Positions 14,844 through 25,470 of a DNA stretch of 64,000 nucleotides are shown piece after piece; position 1 is the stretch's first letter; each line of letters opens with the position of its first letter. Origin of the DNA: Drosophila persimilis (Eukaryota > Arthropoda > Insecta > Diptera > Drosophilidae); contig NW_020825288.1 in NCBI RefSeq assembly GCF_003286085.1, positions 3,720,001 to 3,784,000 of the forward strand, in the 5' to 3' direction. The position numbers and the translations under genes were made by a program. The notes below the pieces were generated by a model. That model saw only the letters and a list, made by a program, of their open reading frames with translations, made no database searches and had not been told where the DNA came from.

Positions 14844-15836
14844 ATGTGGTGTAAAAGCATTTACCTGTTGCTGCTACTGGGCCTGCAATGCCTGCAAATC
14901 AATGCCACCAGGTTGAAGCAGTATAAGGAGAACTACCACCGACCCGTCTACTACAATCCTAGTCACAGCAAGGCGAATCATGTGGACTACAATCGCGAGG
15001 CCCTGGAGGCGCGCGATAAGCTCGATAAGGAGGCAGTAGAGAGGACAGCCGAATTTGATGCGAGTGTGGACAAAACCTACTACATACAGATCTACTACAA
15101 AGGTACGGTGTTCTGTCCCGGGGCATTGATATCGCGCCGAATGATCATCACTTCGGCACGCTGCTTCATGCCCCCAACGACGGAGCCGGTGCGCGAGTAC
15201 AAGGCCAGATATATGTACGTTCTGACAGGCGTGGACATTGGGCACGCAACCACGACGACGCCTCACGCGGTGAACGCCTTTTACATGCCCGGCCACAAGG
15301 AAAACGGCACCTCAAACGACATCGCCTTGATCTCCCTGGCGAAGAAGTTGCCCCGCGATACATATCACTATATCAAGCTCTTCCGGGGAATACCCAAAGC
15401 GGGAGACCGCGTCAAAATGGCCTTTCTGGATCCCAGCGAGTACGAAATCACACTCTACGACACTAAGGTGGTGGATATGGATCGCTGCAAGACCACCTAC
15501 GAGATGATGGGCTTGAACGAATTCATCATGGAGCCAGAATACTACTGTGTGAGCAATCTGAAGCACAATCTAAATACGGCCTGCAGCACCCGACCCGGGG
15601 ATCCCCTGATCATAGAAAATCAGCTGGCCGCCATCAACATCTTTGGCGAGAACTGCGACGAGGTGGAGGACACCGACACCATGGACATATACTTCCCCAT
15701 CAAGCACACCATCAAGTTCATCCAGCTGGCCACGGATGCACTGAGGGCCTTCACGGGCACGGGTCCCTTCAATGAGTCTGTCCAGACGACAACCCTTTCG
15801 GCTATTGCCCTGGCCATGCAGAAGGAGCAGCTATGA
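14844..15836 (+). CDS. Secreted trypsin-like serine protease homologue, copy 1 (inactive; CG9997-like)
   Basis: A single-exon gene of 330 residues. I start at 14844 because that Met opens a clean signal peptide (about residues 1-20, Leu-rich core); an in-frame ATG at 14790 would put 18 polar residues in front of it. After a charged linker, an S1 trypsin fold runs from about residue 78 to 295. The His site reads TSARC (catalytic His replaced by Arg106), the Asp site NDIAL is kept (Asp159), and the Ser site reads CSTRPGDP (Ser replaced by Pro251). It should therefore be a catalytically dead homologue. There is a C-terminal tail of about 35 residues. A poly-A signal follows 48 bases after the stop. 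It heads a tandem cluster of three. By remembered location (98E, next to CG10000 and htt) it may be the CG9997 orthologue, a seminal protein of the sex-peptide network, but I could not check this. Confidence 0.85.
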   Translation: MWCKSIYLLLLLGLQCLQINATRLKQYKENYHRPVYYNPSHSKANHVDYNREALEARDKLDKEAVERTAEFDASVDKTYYIQIYYKGTVFCPGALISRRMIITSARCFMPPTTEPVREYKARYMYVLTGVDIGHATTTTPHAVNAFYMPGHKENGTSNDIALISLAKKLPRDTYHYIKLFRGIPKAGDRVKMAFLDPSEYEITLYDTKVVDMDRCKTTYEMMGLNEFIMEPEYYCVSNLKHNLNTACSTRPGDPLIIENQLAAINIFGENCDEVEDTDTMDIYFPIKHTIKFIQLATDALRAFTGTGPFNESVQTTTLSAIALAMQKEQL

Positions 15837-15883
15837 ATATTTGGTTGATTGCTGTAAAAAAGTTAACCAAGCATTTCGAAACG

Positions 15884-15889
15884 AATAAA
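15884..15889 (+). terminator. Poly-A signal AATAAA of protease homologue copy 1
   Basis: AATAAA lies 48 bases after the stop codon of copy 1 and only 79 bases before the start codon of copy 2, leaving very little room for a separate promoter. Confidence 0.65.
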
Positions 15890-15968
15890 AGCGTGTCCAA
15901 GTGATTGGTTAGACAAACAGGGGGAGAGACCATCGTTTTTGTACCAGTTATTGGACACTCGTCAAACC

Positions 15969-16877
15969 ATGGCCATGTCCCGTTTCTTGCTGCTGCAATT
16001 TCTGCTGATGCTCGCCGTCTTGACGGTGTGGTCAAAGACAAAGAAGCACACGTACCACTTACACCGCTCTCTGTTCTACAAATATTCACCCCAGCATACT
16101 CACCGGATACAGGACGACTACAAGCCCATAATTCCTTTTTACCCGAAGGAGAAGGATACGCCGGTATTTGGCACATCCGAGGAGCCCAAGATCAAATTGG
16201 GTACAATGGGAATGACGGTGCCACTGCACGAGCTGCTCGTACGCATCTACAACAATGGACAGTTCCTGTGCGTGGGCACCCTCATAACCGAGAGGCTGAT
16301 CGCCACGGTGAACACCTGCTTCGTCGATGTGAAGGTACAGGATCTCACTGCCAAGACCTTTCACAACGCGAACGAGGTGATGCGAGTAATCCAAAAGAAC
16401 TCCAGCGAGTTTTTCAATGTAGATAGTGAGACGAGTTTGAGCGTCCTGGAGCTGAGCAATCCTGCCGGCAACTCAAGTGTCACCCTCAGCCCGGCCCAGC
16501 TGTGCGACACCACGCTGCAGCCCCGCTTCGTCGTGCAGCTGACCACCTACATACGCACCCGGCACAGTATCCACACGCAGACCACTGAGGTCCTGCCCTT
16601 GGCCGAGTGCCGGAAGGTCATGAATGACCCCGGCGGCAACGTGATCCGCGACACCATGATCTGCATAAAGAACACCAAGCACTCGTCCAAGTGCCAGAAA
16701 ACCTATGGCAATCCGCTGATCTATAATGGCATGATCTGTGGCATCAATGTTATGGGTCACAACTGTCCCCGGCCCCTTGGGGTCGACGTCTATGACATTG
16801 TCTTCAATTCAGCAGACTTTGTGGGCGAAAAAATGAAGTTCATTATTGACGCCGACTTGGAAAAGGATATAATCTGA
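15969..16877 (+). CDS. Secreted trypsin-like serine protease homologue, copy 2 (inactive)
   Basis: A single-exon gene of 302 residues. The start at 15969 has a good fly context (CAAACCATGG) and opens a signal peptide of about 22 residues; an ATG at 15975 would serve equally and one at 15939 is less likely. The S1-like fold runs from about residue 88 to 285. The His site reads TVNTC (Thr116), no DIAL-type Asp motif remains (SLSVLEL), and the Ser site reads CQKTYGNP (Tyr246), so all three triad positions are lost. The C-terminal block CGINVMGHNC closely matches copy 3 (CGMNILGHNC), so copies 2 and 3 are sister duplicates and copy 1 (INIFGENC) is more distant. It lies 132 bases after copy 1. The role is probably that of a secreted, non-enzymatic binding protein, perhaps seminal; that is inference. 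Confidence 0.83.
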   Translation: MAMSRFLLLQFLLMLAVLTVWSKTKKHTYHLHRSLFYKYSPQHTHRIQDDYKPIIPFYPKEKDTPVFGTSEEPKIKLGTMGMTVPLHELLVRIYNNGQFLCVGTLITERLIATVNTCFVDVKVQDLTAKTFHNANEVMRVIQKNSSEFFNVDSETSLSVLELSNPAGNSSVTLSPAQLCDTTLQPRFVVQLTTYIRTRHSIHTQTTEVLPLAECRKVMNDPGGNVIRDTMICIKNTKHSSKCQKTYGNPLIYNGMICGINVMGHNCPRPLGVDVYDIVFNSADFVGEKMKFIIDADLEKDII

Positions 16878-17107
16878 GCATTGCCAAACATTACTCCCAA
16901 AGTGGGTACAAATATACTCTAATGGGTATTCAGTGGTAGACTTTTTACTTTGGTGGGGTTTTTACCTTGGACACATTTGGCTCTTTCGTTCTAGACCCCT
17001 TGATGCAAAGCAAAGCGAATCAATTGTCCATTTCAATCTGGTCTGGTCTCGTAACTAGTGAAATGTATTTCTTTATTGCCCAGCAGATGCAGATAAAGAC
17101 TGCAGCG

Positions 17108-17962
17108 ATGTTGCGTTGGAAGGTGCTTCTCCTGGTCAATGCCTTGATCATAGTATGCAAGTCTGACAAAATAGTAAAAGCGGGCAATAGGAAGAAACAC
17201 TTGTTTAATTACCACGGGAAGGACTGGATGCCCCACTTCGGCTACAAAAAAGGACATTATGGCTTCGAGCATGTACACAGATCGACCACCGTGAAGGCAG
17301 ACCATGAAAAAGATTCGCTCGATGACTATGTGGTGCGAATAATAGCCGGTGGGAAGGTTGTCTGCAATGGGATCCTTGTCAACAAGAACGAGGTGCTCAC
17401 GGTCAGCACCTGCCTCATGGACGCTCCGTTACCTTCAATATCCATAAAACTGTTAGATGGCTCTAGCCACAATGCGACAAGCAACCGTCCGGCAAGTGAC
17501 TACACGATGAAAGAGGCTGAGCAGCTGCTTACTCTCATCAAGCTGGGAGCGGAGCTCACGGACGAGTTCTCGAAACCACCGCCAATATGCCCACAGCACG
17601 TCAAGTCGACGGATCCTGTCCAGTTGTGGGCGTGGAATAGCCGCAAGACCCACCTAAGGAAAAGTCGAGTCGCCCAGTTAATGGATGATGAGTGCAAGGG
17701 CAAGGTCCAGGATCCCAACGGCCTTGTCATCAAGAACTACACCAGTTGCATTGTCAATACCCAGACTTCCAAGAAATGTATCCGTAGCTTTGGCCTGCCC
17801 TATGTCCATGAGGGCAGCTTCTGTGGCATGAATATTCTGGGGCACAACTGTCCGAGTGCCAGCATTGCCGATGTCTATGTGCGGCTGATCGATCAGAAGC
17901 GGTTCATTAGCGAGAAGCTGAATTCGGTTCGACTTTCGGGAATCGACAATGAGATATTCTAA
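17108..17962 (+). CDS. Secreted trypsin-like serine protease homologue, copy 3 (inactive)
   Basis: A single-exon gene of 284 residues. The start at 17108 opens a hydrophobic signal peptide (about residues 1-18). In-frame upstream Mets at 16967, 17063 and 17087 would bury that signal behind a long leader, so I reject them. The trypsin-like part spans about residues 73-270. The His site reads TVSTC (Thr101), the Asp site is lost (QLLTLIKL), and the Ser site reads CIRSFGLP (Phe228). A shared motif (DPxGxVI, then CxxNT) ties it to copy 2. It lies 230 bases after copy 2, and a poly-A signal sits 25 bases after its stop. It is likely secreted and non-catalytic. A link to the CG9997/intrepid-type seminal homologues of D. 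melanogaster is a guess from position and type. Confidence 0.82.
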   Translation: MLRWKVLLLVNALIIVCKSDKIVKAGNRKKHLFNYHGKDWMPHFGYKKGHYGFEHVHRSTTVKADHEKDSLDDYVVRIIAGGKVVCNGILVNKNEVLTVSTCLMDAPLPSISIKLLDGSSHNATSNRPASDYTMKEAEQLLTLIKLGAELTDEFSKPPPICPQHVKSTDPVQLWAWNSRKTHLRKSRVAQLMDDECKGKVQDPNGLVIKNYTSCIVNTQTSKKCIRSFGLPYVHEGSFCGMNILGHNCPSASIADVYVRLIDQKRFISEKLNSVRLSGIDNEIF

Positions 17963-17986
17963 ATATTTCAATGCATATATAAGTTT

Positions 17987-17992
17987 AATAAA
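17987..17992 (+). terminator. Poly-A signal AATAAA of protease homologue copy 3
   Basis: AATAAA sits 25 bases downstream of the copy 3 stop codon, giving a very short 3' UTR as for copy 1. Confidence 0.65.
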
Positions 17993-20900
17993 TTGAACTG
18001 ATTCTTAGCACATGGCTTCTATGGCACTACATGATGCAGGTTTGTGTATCAATGAGGTTCATCTTTAGAGCATTCCAATTTATTTGGATTTCATAAGGGG
18101 TCGTTGCCTCGTTTTTGTAAATGATTCCGATTCCCCAAACCAAGTTCAAGTTCCTGAAGATCAAATGAAAATATGACATTAAATTGTTCAGCCTCATTTC
18201 CGTTTCGCCTGCTCGGCTGATGTTCAATCAAATTAATGAAAAATTGCTACAGCCGCGCGCCGTCGAATCAAAGTTCCCCAAAAGAAGCATTAAACGCGCA
18301 GACGCTTAGGCACAGGCGCAGACAGGGGATTCCTTCCCAGCTTCATTGAGAAAACCAAGGCCCCCCCGACAAAAAGAAGAAAAAAAGAGAAAAACTTGAC
18401 AAACACAGGACACAGAAATGAAGTGGCAGCAGGAAAAAACCTTTTGTATTGCAGCGATAATGTCATCAACTAAAGTACTCCGTCGGGCATAGTGAAAAGT
18501 TCTAGTCAATCGCAATAAAGCGCAAAATGTTACACAGGCAGCGACAGACGGTGGGGCTTAGTGGGTTTGCAAGAGAGGCAGGCATATACATGTACAGTGA
18601 CAGAGAGAGAGAGAGATAGAGTGAGAAGAGGGGAGTGGGAGATGTTGACAGGTGCATGGGAGCTGTGTAAACATCATTAAAATGGTTTTTCGCTTTGGCC
18701 ATCTACCTTCCGTCTCCACTACTAAAATCGAAATGGAAAATCATTGAAATTATATTTCCATCCATGTGCAGAGTTCTTTTTTTTTCTTTCTTTTTGTACT
18801 TCCTTTCAAAGAGGGTGTCATGGCTTGGACCAGAAGGACGGCTTTTTCGATTCACTATATTAGAGACCTGGAATAGAAACGAACGGCGATTGTTCAGGGA
18901 ATCTAATGCCTCGGCCCCCAAAGTAAGTCTTCCTTTCTAGGCTTTTTTTCATGCTGAAAGGAATGTTTCTCCCCTTAAGTTTGTGGACTGGGGAGACGCA
19001 GGCCCGGGCGAATTAGCCACATATCACTTTATGGCAAGAGCACTTTGTTAAATTAAACTAAATAATTCAAGAGCGCGACCACAGTTCATAAAATGGCGGC
19101 ACAATAAACAAATCGCAATCTTTTGTTTTGTTTTTGTAAATATTTTTAACCAACACATACGCACGGCTCGCACACACATGGAACTGCAGCCGGATATGGA
19201 AATATTTGGAAAGAAAAATGCGGTCGTCTGCAAAATGAAAAAAAAGAGAGCCGAAAACAAAAGAAAAGCGGGAAAAACTGTTACCCACAGAACGCATTTG
19301 TATGTGTGCGCACGTCCTTGGAACGCGTGTGAGCGTGAGAGTCCGTGAGTGTGTGGTGTGTGTGGGTTGGCTGAGTGTGCGTAAAATTTTACGATAATAC
19401 GCAACAATTTCGAAATGAGTGCACCCTGCTAAGCGGCAGACTCTGGCCGGCTCTGTGTCTGGGTCTGTGGAGCATTTCGAGTGCAAAGAAAGCAATTTCC
19501 TCAATATTCTTTATGGCCACCAAGAGAGAGAGAGAGTGAAAGCGAGAGAGTAAGACAGAGTGGGAATGGGAGAGGTGGGGAGAGGGGCACTCTCTCTCGC
19601 TGTTGCTGGTTTTGGGATGCTTTTGTTATTATTTTCAAAGTTCCATAAGCCGCTTGCTAATAAAATTTTAGAAGCCTGAGCCAGGCAGTGCCAGTGAGCC
19701 TGTTCCTGTTCCCGTGCCTCTGTCGGAGGCTGTTAACATTATCATAACGCACACAGAAACACGCATATGTGTGAGTGGCCATATAATAATCATGGCCACA
19801 CACCCGCGCTGCTACACACGCATATATAGACTCTGGCAGGCATTTACATGCCACTTAGGCATTGTCGCCCCGCTTCTTTGACTAGCGTTGCGTATACGCC
19901 TCGTGGTGCGTAGTGCGTGGAGCGCTGTGCGTGTGCCTTATAATTCATTTATTGGCATAATTTCGTTTTATTTTTATTTGTTTTACGGCTTTTGCGATTG
20001 CCTTTGATACGACCAAAGGCAAGGCAACAGAGAAAAAAAACCAAAGGACGAGAAAAAAGGCAAATTGAAAACATATTGAATATCGAATTTTGTCTCCCTG
20101 GGAGCCCTTGAATTGGCTCGTCTGCCTCCATTAATTGCTAAGCTGCATACGCGACCTGGCATACAATTAGGCAGACGGCTGCGGAAGGAAGATCCACCTC
20201 CATTACAAGGCACTTTAGTTCACACAGCCAGAGAGCATAGATCACGCCCGGCTTAATAAATTCCCCTGCCAGGCAACCGAAAACAAAAGAATCTTTGGAT
20301 GTCGTTGCCACTCAGTGGAGGTGTATGTCTTACCTGCAGCCACTGCAGGCGTGGGTTGGATGAGCTCCAACAACAGCAGCTGGAGCTCTGGCGCGGCGTC
20401 TGTCTGGGCCCGAGGAAACGTGACTGGAAAAATGCATTTCCGCTGCACGTAAAAACTAGGCAAAAAATCTACCACGGCAAACCGAAAACGGAGAGGAAAA
20501 CGAGAGGCACGTAAGTCAATCAGCAACTGGACGGCAGCCACAGCTCCAGCTCCAGCTATAGTTACAGCCACAGCTACAGCTACAGCACTAACAACTAAGT
20601 ATAGCCCTAATGCAATGCGGAAGTCACACTCCAATTTAGCCGAGCAGGATGGGGGAAGAATGGAGGCAGGGTAGGGGCACAAAACAGGGCGCCTGATTTT
20701 GTTGCTAACTGAATGAGTTACTTCCGCTTTGCCTAACAATTTTAAATAAAATCACATCAGAGCGAGAGCACACCCGCAAAAGGATAGCCCGAGAGGGTCA
20801 GAAAAGGAACAAACAACAGAGCACGGAGCACGGAGCACGGACAGACACTGACCAATATGGACAATGGTCTAGTGTGTGGATAGCAGTTGTTACCATTGCC

Positions 20901-22552
20901 TTTTCTCCTCTTTGTGCTCTGTGCTGTGCTGTGTGCATGGCAACCAAAGCGACGTTGGGCTTTGAAATATTTATGGCAGCAGCAAAAGGCCATAAAGAGG
21001 GAATGCCAATATGCGCGAGTGGTGGGGTCAGAGGCAACGACGGGTTCAGTCACTGCCCGGCGACCATTGAGCCCTGACCACTGAATCTCAACTCAATGAA
21101 AGTGCTGGCCATTTGGTAGCCAATTTAATTCACTCCGATCTGACACTGACTTCTCTTTGGATGTACAGCCTCCATCTCCATATAAATCCTCGATGCATCA
21201 ATTTATTTGCCATAAACTGATTGCCACGGAACAGTCTATAGTCTGTACTGTTTGTATATTTGCAGGTCTATCACATTATTATGTTCCGCATTCGAGTCAA
21301 CAGCAATTACTTTCATGAAAGGCAAATAAAACAAATCAGAACGCTAATGGGTGGGCGGTTTGGTGAAGGTGGATCTGGGAAAATAGCGCAAATCATTACA
21401 GTCGATTAATTTTTGCCCAGCAAAATATGAATTGCGAAATATTCATACATACATTTATTCCAGGCAAAGGGCAAATAATGCAATTATAATGCAAAAATAA
21501 TGTAATCAAATGAGAGGTGTTGCCTCTGCCTCTCAGTCCCTGCCTGAAAATACCCTTGAAGAGTCCATTAGCATTAATGTTTGTCAACAATTTTGACTTT
21601 TACTCTCACACCATCATTTGAAAATTACTGAGTTAGATTATATGTCGACTGGAAATCGATAAACTATATATTGGAGTATAAGAAACAAATGGTGATATCT
21701 ACTGTTTCTTATACATTTGGTTTAGGTAATGACAACCTTTTTTGACGCAGTGCCACTTTAAACAGATCTGTACAGCTGTATCCACACAAGTCTCGATTCG
21801 AAGCGGATCATACTATTACGAATCGTTTGCGTTGTAACAAAAGAGCTTAACAAGGCTCAAGGTCAAGTTTTACTCGATTTTAAATGCAGAAAAATTTGAA
21901 TTAAACTTGATTTAGTATTTAGTAGCCGAATATACCTTTTATCCCGCACGTACCCTGCGCGGACAAATTTCGCTCATACATGTATCAATATCATTCACTC
22001 GCAGTTCGTTTATCACTTGGATAAAAAAAAACCTGTAAATGTTTGATGGAAACTAATGCCAATGGCTATCGGTAACATGCGTTTGCTGAGGTGTCTGAAG
22101 CGCCCTGGCAATCCCCCTGTCTAGCCCCATCCATGGACATGACAGCCCATGGGTAATAGATTGTTGCCGTGTGCTGCAATTAACACCTTGCGAGCTGCAC
22201 ACAAATATTTGCCAAACTTATCGAGCATTTATCAATGACAAGTGTGACAGAACACGGTCGATACGACTGTGTGGGGTGGGGGTGGGGGGAAGAGCAGGTC
22301 ACGAATGTGGCGTTCGATACAATCGCTCAACTCTCTGCATGTGACGACATAATCAGTGCTATCGAAAAATACAACAGAAAACCACACATGTGAAGACATT
22401 GGAAGCTAAACGAGAAAGCGGTGCCAGAGGCAGTGGAACTTCATTCGAGGCGAACCGTGAGAGCCCAATTGTACACGGTTTAGTTTCGGTCTGATTTCCG
22501 CGTCGAGTGGGGACGGCGCGATGTGTTGTCGCTTTAGTTCTCCATATAGGCC
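17993..22552. other. Intergenic region between protease homologues and GalNAc-transferase
   Basis: No coding region supported. It contains GA-dinucleotide runs near 18.6 kb and 19.52-19.60 kb and AT-rich stretches. The last few hundred bases before 22553 must hold the promoter and 5' UTR of the GalNAc-transferase; I see no clear TATA box there. Confidence 0.55.
19523..19600. promoter_or_regulatory. Cluster of GAGA / CTCTC runs
   Basis: Several GAGAG runs on the plus strand are followed within 80 bases by a TCTCTCTCGC run. Such clusters bind GAGA factor (Trl) in flies and mark promoters or boundary elements. Simple-repeat origin is an equal possibility. Confidence 0.3.
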
Positions 22553-24877
22553 ATGTCCGGCTGCATACCCCATCATCGGCTGCAAGTGTGCATGATCTGT
22601 GCCTTGTTCTTTGTGATCTGTCAGTTTGTGTTTCTCATAGTTTTCCTGCGGAATGGGGTCCTCGAGGATACCATCACTGGCAGAGTGAGTGGACTTAAGA
22701 AGGGATATATTTTGGTCTTATTCAGAATACTGTTTTCTATTAGCTGCTACTACATCGAGGTACTGGCAAAGAGAATCGTCTGTTCGGATGGCGAGAGTTC
22801 ATTTCGCACACACACGAACAACCGGGGGCGAATTACCAGTACAATCTCCAGCTGAGTGATACAGTGGGTGCAATACGAAGCCTGCCCAGGACTCGACACG
22901 AAAGGTGAGTAATGGATGCCTGGGGGTCTCCAGAGTATTCACGATTTTATTTTCCCCTGGACAGCTGTGATTCCAAACGCACCTACAACCTGCCACACTC
23001 CTCTCGTGCCAAAGTGAGCGTGGTAATCAGCTTCTACAACGAAGCCCGTTCCATGCTTCTGAGAACGATCATATCCCTAGTTAGCCGCACGCCGGAGGAC
23101 TATCTGCACGAGCTTATCCTCATAGATGATGCCAGTCAGGATGGTACGTCTTCCCTTTCGCCACGTCTTCAATCGAATCTGTGAATACGAGTATTCTTCC
23201 ACTCTTCCATTTCAGTTTCTCTGCTGGAGGAGCTCCAGAAGCTGATGGAAAAAATGTATGCCACCCGGGGTCGCCTGACGTTCATATTCCTTCGTAATTT
23301 GCAGCGCCAGGGCATGATTTGGTCCCGCAATAGGGGAGCCGAGGCGGCCAGCGGCCATTACCTCCTCTTTCTGGACAGTCATTGCGAGGTCAACGAGGAC
23401 TGGCTGGAGCCTCTGCTGGGTCGACTGTCGCTGAACGCAACGCTGGCGGTCAGCCCGTTGCTTGACCACATTGACCCCGCGACCTTGAGCTACAGAAGTG
23501 GCAACGACATGGTCAAGGGTGGTTTCGACTGGAACCTGCATTTCCACTGGCTGAGGCGCGAGCTGTCCGCGAAGGAGGCCCCAGAGCAGCCGTTCAAGAG
23601 TCCAGCCTTTTCCGGGGGCGTGCTGATGATCTCACGCGACTGGTTCCTTAAGCTGCGGTGCTTCAACCCAAACTTGAAGGTGAGCTCGAGGCAAGGGTTG
23701 AGGGCGCAGACCTAATTAACTTGTGCCAACTGCGCTAATTGCTAATGTCAGGCCATGGCAGCAAGACGGCATGGCAGAGTGCTCAGCTCCACTGCTCCAC
23801 CCTGAGTGACCCTGAGTGACGCTTGCAGCCACAACAATTCCTCTCTAGCTAGCTGGCTTTTTGTCTCTCTTGCAGATCTGGGGCGGCGAATCCATCGAGC
23901 TGGCCATTAAATTGTGGCTTTGCGGTGGACAAATTGAGATCGTGCCCTGCAGTCGAATCGGACACATCTTTCGCCCTCGACATGCCTTCGACTTCCCGCC
24001 GCAGTTTAACCACGAATCGAGCACCGCCCATGCCACCTATCTACAGTAGGTTGTGGGGTTATTGGATTGGGGTTTAGGTGTGAAATGAGCGCACCGACGA
24101 TTGGTATTTTTCAATTTATTTCATCGCAGCATCCGTTTAATATGAACATTCCTATCGCATGCTGATTGAATCGCCCATTCCCCCTTCCTCTTCCTCGTCC
24201 CGCAGCAATTCAAAAATCATAGCCGACTCCTGGCTGGACGAGTACAAAAATATGTTCTACGTACTCAAGCCGGCGGCCAGGCAGATTCCATTGTTTCACA
24301 CCAACCAGGACGAGGACTTGCTCCGACAGCTGAAGCTGGAGCTCCGGTGTCATCGCTTCGATTGGTATCTGCGGCATGTGAGCCCCGAACTAAAGTGAGT
24401 TGTTTGCAGACAGATATTCGGTATTCGTGACTCTTCATCAAAAGAATCCTTCATATCAGGGCGCACTTTAACGAGCTCTCGGCGATGGGCACTCTGAAGA
24501 ATGGCTATCGCTGTCTGCATGCCAGACGCACGGACAATGTGTCCCAGCTGGAAGTGATCCTGGACAGCTGCTACCTCAACGACATCACTCAGTGGAGACT
24601 CCTTCGCAAAAGCGGACAGCTGAGCACTGCAACGGAACGATGCCTCGGAGTGGAGAGGGGCTCAATGCCACCTCGACTCACCATGACGCCCTGCAGCAGG
24701 CATCAAAACAAGATGAAGGCACAACGATGGCTGCGACGGGGCACACATCTGGTGCATACCGGTACATATCTCTGCCTGGATAATCCGCTCAAGAATCAAT
24801 TGGTGCTGAGCCCTTGCCGCTCCCTCGCAGCATCGCAGTCGTTTCAATTTGCATTGGAAATGGAGAAGCAAACATAA
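22553..24877 (+). CDS. CG10000: Polypeptide N-acetylgalactosaminyltransferase (CG10000-like), 7 exons
   Basis: Coding exons: 22553-22684, 22744-22904, 22965-23143, 23216-23679, 23876-24045, 24206-24394, 24460-24877, totalling 570 residues with the frame kept across six GT/AG introns (59-196 bp). An in-frame TAG lies two codons before the ATG, so the start is secure. The protein is type II: a membrane anchor at about residues 12-32, stem, GT-A domain from about 110 ([19 protein letters not shown]), metal motif DSH (211-213), third ligand His342 in SRIGH, then a ricin-type lectin domain from about 440 with degenerate QxW repeats. It would transfer GalNAc to Ser/Thr in the Golgi, starting mucin-type O-glycans. 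Compared with the family, the segment before and in WGGEN is altered (FNPNLKIWGGES), so activity may be changed. No close poly-A signal is seen; AATAAA occurs at 25732. Confidence 0.9.
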
Positions 24878-24888
24878 ACTTGGCTAAT

Positions 24889-24919
24889 GATACCGAGATA
24901 CCGATACCGATACCGATAC
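24889..24919. repeat. (GATACC)n hexanucleotide repeat
   Basis: About five GATACC units, one interrupted, directly after the GalNAc-transferase stop codon and so probably within its 3' UTR. Confidence 0.85.
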
Positions 24920-25093
24920 TGATTCGATGAGAAGTAGCAGGAGCATGAGCCTCCTCATCCTCTCACGGGAAGAGCTTAGCTCGGGGGGTTAAATGTTCCT
25001 TGGGATTGGGGTTGGGGCAAGGCAAATCTCGTGGCATGCAGGTAAATCAAAATGCTGACATGTTGTGCTAATCTCTGTGAAACATTTCCGCCG

Positions 25094-25150
25094 CAGCAGC
25101 AGCAGCAACCGCAGCGGCAGCAGCAGCGCCAGCAGCAGCGGCAGGGGCAG
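25094..25150. repeat. CAG-rich trinucleotide tract
   Basis: An interrupted CAG/CGG trinucleotide tract of about 57 bases in non-coding DNA. Confidence 0.85.
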
Positions 25151-25414
25151 CCATAGATTACCAGCAGACGGGGGGAAGCAGTAAATTATGGCGCCATAGA
25201 TATGTGCACGGAAAGGTGCAGAACTCTTCCCTTGCTGGATGGCTTTTTTCTGTGCCGGGGACTGACGACTATCAAGACTCCGGGTGCTTCCTGTCGCATT
25301 CGTCACACGAGTCGGGACACAATGGAGCAGAGGAACGGCCAGATAAAAGCCAGCGACGCTGTGCGTATTGTGCGGCTTGTTTAGAAGGCTCTGTCATCAG
25401 TCAGGGAACAATGG

Positions 25415-25470
25415 ACGGGGACTGCGACCGGGGCCGAGAACGGGACCGGGACCGGGACCGGGCCTGGGGC
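25415..25470. repeat. GGGACC-type hexanucleotide tract
   Basis: Three perfect GGGACC units inside a longer degenerate GACCGGGG tract. Confidence 0.8.

Noticed and set aside
22553..22855. 100-codon single-exon reading of the transferase start
   Set aside because: It runs through the GTGAGT donor at 22685. Splicing to 22744 gives the expected GalNAc-transferase stem and keeps the frame to the end.
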